Below are positions 1 through 5,134 of a stretch of DNA of 5,134 nt, piece after piece. Numbering within the stretch: position 1 is the first letter of the stretch; every line of letters begins with the position of its first letter. A model generated the notes under the pieces. That model did no database searches. It worked only from the letters and a program-made list of their open reading frames with translations, and was not told the origin of the DNA. The position numbers and the translations under genes are program-made. The DNA comes from Promicromonosporaceae bacterium (GTDB taxonomy: Bacteria > Actinomycetota > Actinomycetes > Actinomycetales > Cellulomonadaceae). The stretch is from positions 1-5,134 of the forward strand of contig WQZL01000171.1 of NCBI GenBank assembly GCA_009780755.1. Direction: 5' to 3'.

Positions 1-70
1 CACGCAGCACAATGCCGATCATCTCCGCGAGGGCCGTATCGTCATCTACTACCAAAATCCGAGGCAACAT
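1..70 (-). CDS. mtrA: Response regulator, N-terminal fragment (MtrA-like), cut by window edge
   Basis: The first 23 codons of a minus-strand gene beginning at the ATG at 70-68 and running off the left edge. The visible protein starts MLPRILVVDDDTALAEM and continues to an R at residue 23. This is the first beta strand of a CheY-like receiver domain, with the acidic cluster D9-D10-D11 that binds Mg2+, followed by the start of helix 1. The RILVVDDD-ALAEM-IVLR pattern closely matches the N-terminus of actinobacterial MtrA, the DNA-binding response regulator of MtrB that controls cell-wall and division genes. The phospho-acceptor aspartate and the winged-helix output domain lie outside the window. 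An in-frame TAG (82-80) just upstream rules out a longer start. There is no Shine-Dalgarno sequence, which fits leaderless translation. A response regulator is certain; MtrA specifically is likely but rests on 23 residues plus the neighbourhood. Confidence 0.85.
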   Translation of the reverse strand, partial: MLPRILVVDDDTALAEMIGIVLR

Positions 71-82
71 GGGGACATTCTA
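70..82 (-). promoter_or_regulatory. Putative leaderless promoter of mtrA
   Basis: On the minus strand, TAGAAT (82-77) matches the actinobacterial -10 pattern TANNNT. It lies so that the expected transcription start, seven bases after its last T, is exactly the A of the ATG at position 70. No purine-rich ribosome-binding site lies between. Both facts point to a leaderless mRNA. No convincing -35 is seen: TTAGGA at 102-97 gives a short 14-base spacer and TTGTCG at 111-106 a long 23-base one. The promoter is inferred. Confidence 0.5.
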
Positions 83-241
83 GCCAGCGACGACAGTCCT
101 AACCGCGACAAGCTTGATTCTGGACGTGCCGCTTAGGAAAACCACGCTCTATGGCACACGTACTTGGCTCGTTAGACCCAACCGAAGCTTGCTCCGCTAT
201 CGTTGTGCCGACGGAAATCCCCTACCGCCCCGGAGCGATAC
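71..241. other. Divergent intergenic region between mtrA and the membrane-protein operon
   Basis: A 171-bp non-coding spacer between two divergent genes, so it should hold promoters for both. I see the mtrA -10 candidate at its left end, a weak plus-strand -10 candidate (TATCGT, 198-203) and the ribosome-binding site of the first operon gene. A 6-bp inverted repeat GGCACA/TGTGCC (153-158 and 204-209) brackets the right half. The octamer GAAGCTTG at 184-191 shares AAGCTTG with 110-116. I see no small gene, tRNA or terminator in it. Confidence 0.6.
198..203 (+). promoter_or_regulatory. Weak candidate -10 box for the plus-strand operon
   Basis: TATCGT fits TANNNT and would place the start of transcription near 210. 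That gives a leader of about 32 bases before the GTG at 242 with its own GGAG ribosome-binding site. The nearest -35-like hexamer, TTAGAC (172-177), is 20 bases away, longer than usual. It is the only TANNNT-like hexamer I found suitably placed on the plus strand, and it is a tentative call. Confidence 0.25.
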
Positions 242-244
242 GTG
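232..244 (+). promoter_or_regulatory. Ribosome-binding site that decides the GTG start
   Basis: GGAG (232-235) lies six bases before the GTG at 242. The longer alternative start, TTG at 203, has no such sequence and would add the out-of-character residues MCRRKSPTAPERY. The GTG start gives an N-terminus MTTPIEPDP, which is acidic and Pro-rich like the rest of the tail. Confidence 0.7.
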
Positions 245-1510
245 ACCACGCCAATCGAGCCTGATCCCTTCAACCGCGAGCAAGCCACCCCCACCGAACC
301 CACTGTTGTGCCCCCCGCCGCTCCCGACGCGCCGCCGGTAGCGCCGGTGGCTCCGCCCGTGGCCTCAACCCCCTCGGGTTGGGGCGATGCGCCCCGCTAC
401 GGGCAATATGCCCAGCCGCCTACTCCCACCCCCGGCCAGCCCATACCACCTGGCTATCAGGCGCCGCCCGTTGGGCCTAGCTACGCTCAGGGCACGCCCT
501 ACGGCGCAATGCCGATGGCTTCCCCGTATGCGATGCCGCAGGCAAACAAACCGGGCATCATTCCCCTGCGACCGTTGACCCTCGGCGAGTTCTACGATGG
601 CGCGTTCTCCGCCATGCGCCACAACCCGAAGGTGATGATTGGCCTGGCGCTACTGACCGTGCTGATTACGATGGTGATCGGCGTGCTAATCGGCCTGATC
701 TTTGCCCCGATGCTCTCCGGGGTCTTCCACGACCTGGGCAACGATCCGGCGCTCACCAGCTGGGAGCGCGACTTCTACGGTCAGTTTGCTGACTTCGGCG
801 CGGCCTTCGTAACCGTCTCCCTGGGCGTGGCATTGACGATGATGCTGGCCCAGCCCATCCTTAACGGCCTGCTGACCGTCTCCGTCAGCCGCTCGGTGAT
901 CGGTGATAAGGCGTCCGTGCGTGAGGTGTGGGAACGGGTCGCCCCGCGCATAAAGGTACTAATCCTCTGGGCGTTGTTGCAGATGGGGGTCGCTGTAGGT
1001 GTCATCGCGCTTGCCGTCGGCATCATCATCTTGGCTTTTCTGGCCAGCCCCGGACTCGGCGCGGCCCTTATCCTCCTGTTCACCTTCGGCGGCGGCGTCA
1101 TCGGCTTCTGGGCAGGTATTCGCGTAATGCTCGTCCCGCCTGCTCTCGCCCTGGAGGGCGCTAAGTTGGGCGCTACGTTCACTCGGGCCTGGAAGCTGAC
1201 CTACGGCTCCTTCTGGCGGCTATTTGGCATCTACATCCTCGCCTCGATCATTGTAAGTTTTATCGTCGGCCTGATCTCCACCCCCTTCTTCATCGTCAGC
1301 GGCTTCGCCCTGTATGCCGGGATCGTTCCGTTCACGATTGTGACCATGCTGACATCGGTGATTTCCTCCACGCTTACCACCGTGTTCCTGGCCGGGGTGG
1401 TCGCCCTGCAATACATTGACGTGCGGATGCGCCGCGAGGGGCTAGACGTCTCACTGACGGCTGCTGCCGCCGAACGGCAGGGCGCCCCGGTCGCCTCCGC
1501 CTGGAGCTGA
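242..1510 (+). CDS. Multi-pass membrane protein, DUF7847/GPDPase_memb-like, with Pro-rich tail
   Basis: A 422-residue integral membrane protein of unknown biochemical role. Residues 1-105 form a low-complexity, presumably cytoplasmic tail: first PPVAPVAPPV-type repeats, then a Gly/Pro/Tyr/Gln/Met-rich stretch (about 46-100). The signature IIPLRPLTLGEFYDGAF (106-122) follows, typical of actinobacterial proteins annotated as a glycerophosphoryl diester phosphodiesterase membrane domain. About six hydrophobic segments are visible near 131-155, 187-212, 236-267, 271-300, 325-350 and 356-390. The protein ends with the family's conserved YIDVRMRREGLD (391-402) and a short hydrophilic tail. No phosphodiesterase catalytic domain is present, so no enzyme activity should be inferred. 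It is divergent from mtrA and first in the operon, and its stop TGA overlaps the proposed start of the next gene. Family assignment is fairly sure; function is open. Confidence 0.85.
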   Translation: MTTPIEPDPFNREQATPTEPTVVPPAAPDAPPVAPVAPPVASTPSGWGDAPRYGQYAQPPTPTPGQPIPPGYQAPPVGPSYAQGTPYGAMPMASPYAMPQANKPGIIPLRPLTLGEFYDGAFSAMRHNPKVMIGLALLTVLITMVIGVLIGLIFAPMLSGVFHDLGNDPALTSWERDFYGQFADFGAAFVTVSLGVALTMMLAQPILNGLLTVSVSRSVIGDKASVREVWERVAPRIKVLILWALLQMGVAVGVIALAVGIIILAFLASPGLGAALILLFTFGGGVIGFWAGIRVMLVPPALALEGAKLGATFTRAWKLTYGSFWRLFGIYILASIIVSFIVGLISTPFFIVSGFALYAGIVPFTIVTMLTSVISSTLTTVFLAGVVALQYIDVRMRREGLDVSLTAAAAERQGAPVASAWS

Positions 1511-1512
1511 TT
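1503..1512 (+). promoter_or_regulatory. Ribosome-binding site and non-canonical start region of the DUF4129 gene
   Basis: GGAG (1503-1506) lies just before TGATT (1508-1512), where the TGA stop of the upstream gene overlaps an ATT at the position where an ATG would be expected. The spacing to ATT is only three bases, so re-initiation by ribosomes finishing the upstream gene would be needed. ATC at 1516 (nine bases away) and CTG at 1507 or 1501 are alternatives. Confidence 0.4.
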
Positions 1513-2154
1513 ACCATCTTTGACCCCCTAACTCCTGACGCTGACACCGCCCGCCGGTGGTTGATCGAGGAGTTGGCGCGCCCGGAGTATCAACAAAGGC
1601 GCGACGGCGAGTCGGCCCTGACCCGCCTTTGGCGATGGTTTGCCGATCTGTTCGAGGGCGCACCCGGCATCGGCCTGCCGCCCCTGTCCGTCCTGCTGCT
1701 GATCGTCGGCATCGTGGTGGCGGTGGTGCTGCTGGCCCGTTACGTGGCCGGACCAATCCGTCTTTCCCACGAGCGTCGGGGGGGCGCTGTAGTTGACGAG
1801 GACGACGCCCGCACCGCCGCGCAGATGCGTCAGGCAGCTAAGGCCGCTGCCCGCGAGGGTGAGTGGTCGCTGGCCGTCACCGAACGGTTCCGGGCCGTGG
1901 TGCGCGGCTGTGAGGAGCGAGTGATCCTTGATGAGCGGTCAGGGCGCACCGCCCAGGAGGCCGCCACCGACGCCTCAGCTCGTCTGCCCGAAGTAGCGTC
2001 AGTCTTATCTGACGCTGCCCGCCTTTTTGACGCTGTCCTTTACGGCGCCCGTCCTGCCACCGAAGCCGACTACCTTCTCACCGAACGCCTAGATGACGGC
2101 GTACAGGCAGCTAAACCAATGCGTCCGGCCAGCGATACGGAGGTGGACAAATGA
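1510..2154 (+). CDS. DUF4129 single-pass membrane protein with atypical start
   Basis: About 214 residues if read from the ATT at 1510. The visible family features in order are: an N-terminal segment FDPLTPDADTARRWLIEELA (4-23) followed by RPEY; a linker with WRWFADLFEG; one membrane helix at about 58-81 (LSVLLLIVGIVVAVVLLARY); a charged cytoplasmic region; and the DUF4129 core with RFRAVVRGCEER (126-137), LDERSGRTAQEAA (140-152) and ARLFDAVLYGARPATEADY (170-188). The core is a small helical domain often found next to, or fused with, transglutaminase-like and MoxR/DUF58 proteins. No ATG, GTG or TTG occurs in frame between the upstream stop (1417-1419) and TTG 1561, and starting at 1561 would cut off the conserved N-terminus. 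The gene ends in an ATGA overlap with the next. Function is unknown; an accessory role in the MoxR system is inferred from context. Confidence 0.8.
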   Translation: MTIFDPLTPDADTARRWLIEELARPEYQQRRDGESALTRLWRWFADLFEGAPGIGLPPLSVLLLIVGIVVAVVLLARYVAGPIRLSHERRGGAVVDEDDARTAAQMRQAAKAAAREGEWSLAVTERFRAVVRGCEERVILDERSGRTAQEAATDASARLPEVASVLSDAARLFDAVLYGARPATEADYLLTERLDDGVQAAKPMRPASDTEVDK

Positions 2155-3355
2155 GCGCCACCATCTCCCACACCGTCGTCGGTGACGGCACCACCGCGCC
2201 CCAACGCGTCGCGCGTCGCTGGCGTCGAGTACGCTGGGCGACGTTCCTACTGGCAATGGTCGCGCTGGTAGTTGGGGCGCTCGCGGCCACGCGTGTCGGG
2301 CACACCACTACACCATTTGCCCCGGATTCTGTGGCCGATTATGGTGCGCGGGCGCTTGCCCAGGTACTCCGACGTCAGGGGGTGCACATTCGTCATGTCA
2401 CCACGGTGGATGACGCCGTGCGCGCGGCCACCCCCGGCTCCACGCTGTTTATAGCTCCGCGTCGCGGCCCTGGTTTCTCCGACGAGCAAGTGCGAGCGTT
2501 GGCCGAGGTGCCCGCAAACCTGGTCATCCTTGAGCCGGCGGGCACGCTGCTTAGACTTGCCACCAACGGGCAGATCGGATTGCAGACAATACCTGGACAG
2601 GAGCTGCGGGAACCGAACTGTCCCTTGCCCGCCGCCATCGCGGCTGGCCCCAGCGAGCTGCGCGGCACGATAACCCGCGGCACTCCACCCAGCGATGCGG
2701 CCATCGGCTGCTGGCCCATCGGGCATGGCTACGCCTTGGTGCAGGTGACCACGCCCGCTCCCGGCGACCCCACCGCCACCCGGACGGTCACCGCGGTCGA
2801 TGATCCGGCGCTTATCATCAACTCCCGCATCACCGAACATGGCAACGCCGCACTCGCGCTGCACCTGCTGGGCGCCACCGAGCAACTGGTCTGGTTTGTG
2901 CCCGCCCGCGGCGACTGGTCCACCGGCGTAGGCGCCCCGTCGCTGGGAAGCATCCTGCCGCACTGGTTTGGCGCCGCCGCCCTGTGGGCGACGCTGTGCT
3001 TGCTGACGATGGTGTTCTGGCGGGCCAGGCGGTTGGGGCCGCTGGTCACCGAGCCGCTGCCCGTTTTGGTGCCCGCCGCCGAGGCCACCCGTGGCCGGGG
3101 TCGGTTGTATCGCCGGGCGCGGGCGCACGGTCACGCCGCCGCCTCCCTGCGCGCCGCATCGGCCGAACGGTTAGCGTCTCGACTGGGCGTACCCCACTCC
3201 GCCGCCCCGGTGACGCTGGTGGCCGCCATTTCCCGCGCCACCGGCCACGAAGACACCCACATCTCCACTCTGCTGTATGGAATTCCCCCCGCCACCGACG
3301 CTGGACTCGCCGCCCTGGCGCGGCGACTTGACGAACTAGAAAGCAAGGTTCACCA

Positions 3356-3359
<4 letters not shown>
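2151..3359 (+). CDS. DUF4350 membrane protein
   Basis: A 402-residue protein with a short Arg-rich cytoplasmic N-terminus, a membrane helix at about 29-48, an extracytoplasmic domain at about 50-270, a second helix at about 272-290 and a cytoplasmic C-terminal region of some 110 residues. The outer domain opens with SVADYGARALAQVLRRQGV (60-78) and contains TLFIAPRRG (98-106), typical of DUF4350, a fold related to GATase/ThuA-like domains without an obvious catalytic triad. Its only two outer cysteines (C157, C187) could form a disulfide. ITEHGNAALALHLLG (227-241) precedes LVWFVPARGD before the second helix. The start is firm: GGAGG (2139-2143) lies seven bases before the ATG, which overlaps the DUF4129 stop as ATGA. 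The stop again overlaps the moxR start as ATGA, implying tight translational coupling. No activity is known; it is plausibly the periplasm-facing partner of the MoxR/DUF58 module. Confidence 0.88.
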
Positions 3360-4344
<985 letters not shown>

Positions 4345-4345
<1 letters not shown>

Positions 4346-4512
4346 TGCCCGCCCAAACCTCCCCTCCTCCAGCCCACATCTGCGCCACTCCACTCCGCCT
4401 GTTCGGCAATACGCCCCGCTATTCGACACAACGTTGTGCCGAATATCACGGCGTATTGCCGAAGAGGTGGCCTGTTCGGCAATACCTCGGAAGGCGGGCT
4501 GGGCGATGGTGA
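4345..4512 (+). CDS. Possible 55-residue leader or bridging ORF
   Basis: An ORF starting at the ATG in the moxR stop (TAATG) and running through the repeat element to TGA 4510-4512, overlapping the DUF58 start as ATGGTGA. The predicted peptide begins MPAQTSPPPAHICATPLRLF and ends GRRAGRW. It is basic, has no membrane segment and resembles no family I know. Its middle is dictated by the palindromic DNA (the repeated TTCGGCAATAC reads FGNT in one copy and VRQY in another), so protein-level selection is doubtful. Its position suggests that, if translated, it carries ribosomes from moxR to DUF58 through the hairpins. It has no good ribosome-binding site of its own and would depend on coupling. 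It may equally be chance reading of a non-coding spacer. Confidence 0.3.
4395..4470. repeat. 76-nt near-perfect palindrome between moxR and DUF58
   Basis: A two-fold symmetric sequence centred between 4432 and 4433. The outer arms TTCGGCAATACGCC (4402-4415) and GGCGTATTGCCGAA (4450-4463) are perfectly complementary over 14 bases. The core has arms 4420-4432 and 4433-4445 with one mismatch (A4426/C4439) around the perfect 12-mer CACAACGTTGTG (4427-4438). Flanking CCGCCT (4395-4400) pairs with AGGTGG (4465-4470) through one G-U. Of 38 symmetric positions, 32 are Watson-Crick and one is wobble; the others are 4401/4464, 4416/4449, 4417/4448, 4419/4446 and 4426/4439. No T-run follows, so it is not an ordinary intrinsic terminator. 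It could be an RNA processing or stability hairpin, a protein-binding site, or a REP/MITE-like repeat. Confidence 0.9.
4397..4485 (+). repeat. Three copies of a 15-mer (+,-,+) around the palindrome
   Basis: CCTGTTCGGCAATAC occurs identically at 4398-4412 and 4471-4485; the match extends to 16 bases with the preceding G at 4397 and 4470. Its reverse complement, with one change (C to G at 4464), lies at 4453-4467. The heptamer TTCGGCA also appears inverted in the palindrome core (4437-4443) and as the variant TTCGACA (4422-4428). That makes five related heptamers in about 80 bases. I found no further copy of the 15-mer elsewhere in the window. Confidence 0.9.
4453..4485 (+). promoter_or_regulatory. 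Second hairpin just upstream of DUF58, competing with the large palindrome
   Basis: GTATTGCCGAA (4453-4463) can pair perfectly with TTCGGCAATAC (4475-4485). Inside this, AGG (4465-4467) pairs with CCT (4471-4473) across a single G-G mismatch (4464/4474), leaving a TGG loop. That is 14 of 15 possible pairs. The left strand is the same segment that pairs with 4402-4412 in the large palindrome, so the two structures exclude each other in RNA. The hairpin ends three bases before GGAAGG (4489-4494), the likely DUF58 ribosome-binding site. A regulatory role is inferred, not shown. Confidence 0.55.
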
Positions 4513-5134
4513 TTACCTGGCGGGCGGTAGCGCTGATGGGCCTGGGCATCGGGCCAACGTTGCTGTGGCCAACGTCGGGCACAGTGCTGCTGTGGACGGC
4601 GTTGATGCTGTTGATCGGCGTGGCCGACGCACTGCTGGCCGCCTCGCCGCGTCGCGTCGAACTCACCCGCGCGGTGCCACCGTCGGTGCGCCTGGGTGAA
4701 TCTGTTCGCTCCACGCTGGTTGTCACCAATCTGGGCCGTCGCTCCCTGCGCGCCATCGTCCGCGACGCCTGGCCGCCCTCGGTGGCGGCCTCCCCGTCGA
4801 TGGTTTCGACTCTCCGGCAAACTCAGGGTGGCGCAGGCTCAATCACCGTGTCTTCGGCTCGTCACCGGGTGAGCCTGCGGCCTGGCGAAGCCATCCGCCT
4901 CGCCACGCCGCTGCAACCTGCCCGACGCGGCGACCAGCAGGCCGGGCCGGTGACGATTCGCTCGCTGGGGCCGCTGCGCGTCGCGGGTCGCCAGGCAACT
5001 CTCCGGGTGCCGGTGCGCCTGCGGGTGCTGCCGGAGTTCGCTTCCCGCCGTCACCTGCCCTCCCGTCTGGCGCGTCTGCGCGAGCTAGATGGCAGCGCGG
5101 TGGTGCAGGTGCGCGGCGAGGGCACCGAATTCGA
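4506..5134 (+). CDS. DUF58 membrane protein, 3' end cut by window edge
   Basis: 209 complete codons with no stop, running off the right edge; family members are usually about 400-450 residues. The N-terminus MVITWRAVALMGLGIG fits the usual (M)xITWRAV start and opens a two-helix hairpin (about 7-22 and 25-45). A beta-rich region follows with VRLGESVRSTLVVTNLGRR (61-79), DAWPPS (87-92), LQPARRGDQQAGPVTIRSLG (136-155) and LRVLPEF (172-178). The visible part ends in LRELDGSAVVQVRGEGTEF (191-209), the entry to the conserved DUF58 (VWA-like) core. DUF58 proteins are the typical partners of MoxR ATPases and are expected at the membrane with the core in the cytoplasm. ATG 4506 has GGAAGG eleven bases upstream, a rather long spacing. 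GTG 4509 and the upstream GTG 4467 are alternatives: the frame is open back into moxR, but the upstream part is repeat-derived. Confidence 0.92.
   Translation, partial: MVITWRAVALMGLGIGPTLLWPTSGTVLLWTALMLLIGVADALLAASPRRVELTRAVPPSVRLGESVRSTLVVTNLGRRSLRAIVRDAWPPSVAASPSMVSTLRQTQGGAGSITVSSARHRVSLRPGEAIRLATPLQPARRGDQQAGPVTIRSLGPLRVAGRQATLRVPVRLRVLPEFASRRHLPSRLARLRELDGSAVVQVRGEGTEF

Noticed and set aside
203..241. TTG at 203 as the start of the first membrane protein
   Set aside because: It has no ribosome-binding site and overlaps the candidate -10 box. GTG 242 has GGAG six bases upstream and a more typical N-terminus.
242..1510. Glycerophosphodiester phosphodiesterase enzyme
   Set aside because: Only the membrane domain is present. 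I see no catalytic phosphodiesterase domain, so the enzyme name would mislead.
1561..1563. TTG 1561 as the start of the DUF4129 gene
   Set aside because: The upstream in-frame codons encode the conserved PLTPDADTARRW segment, and TTG 1561 lacks a well-spaced ribosome-binding site. It is kept only as a fallback.
2247..3134. Long 295-codon open frame on the minus strand
   Set aside because: It lies antisense within the well-supported DUF4350 gene. Its translation is Gly/Gln/Arg-rich with no recognisable domain, as expected for shadow frames in high-GC DNA.
4395..4470. Intrinsic transcription terminator after moxR
   Set aside because: The stem is long but no T-run follows it, and the operon continues into DUF58 on the same strand.
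4397..4485. CRISPR array
   Set aside because: There are only three repeat copies, one inverted, with irregular spacing and mutual complementarity, and no cas genes nearby.
4467..4505. GTG 4467 as an upstream start extending DUF58
   Set aside because: It would add 13 residues encoded mostly by the repeat copy. ATG 4506 gives the family-like MVITWRAV start.

Overview
The window is a high-GC, fully coding stretch typical of an actinobacterium (Actinomycetes). The family-level gene content, the frequent stop/start overlaps and a leaderless-looking promoter all fit this. I cannot assign a genus with confidence.

Layout: positions 1-70 hold the first 23 codons of a response regulator on the minus strand. 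Its N-terminus reads like MtrA, of the MtrAB-LpqB cell-envelope two-component system. A 171-bp divergent intergenic region (71-241) separates it from a plus-strand operon. The operon runs as: a six-helix membrane protein with a Pro/Gly/Tyr/Gln-rich N-terminal tail (DUF7847/GPDPase_memb-like, 242-1510); a one-helix DUF4129 protein (1510-2154); a two-helix DUF4350 protein (2151-3359); a MoxR-type AAA+ ATPase (3356-4345); and a DUF58 membrane protein that runs off the window (4506-5134+). The DUF4129/DUF4350/MoxR/DUF58 set is a recurrent actinobacterial neighbourhood. MoxR ATPases paired with DUF58 proteins are thought to act as chaperone-like systems, here presumably at the membrane. The substrate is not known from the sequence.

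Two things stand out. First, every junction up to moxR is an overlap of a few bases, but moxR and DUF58 are separated by 160 bp. That gap holds a large structured element: three copies of CCTGTTCGGCAATAC in +,-,+ orientation. They form a 76-nt near-palindrome (centre 4432.5) and a second, mutually exclusive 33-nt palindrome (centre 4469) ending three bases before the likely DUF58 ribosome-binding site. A 55-codon ORF starts in the moxR stop (TAATG), crosses the element and ends by overlapping the DUF58 start (ATGGTGA). Second, the DUF4129 gene has no ATG, GTG or TTG that would include its conserved N-terminal segment. The expected start position reads ATT inside TGATT, suggesting a rare AUU start or a sequence error.
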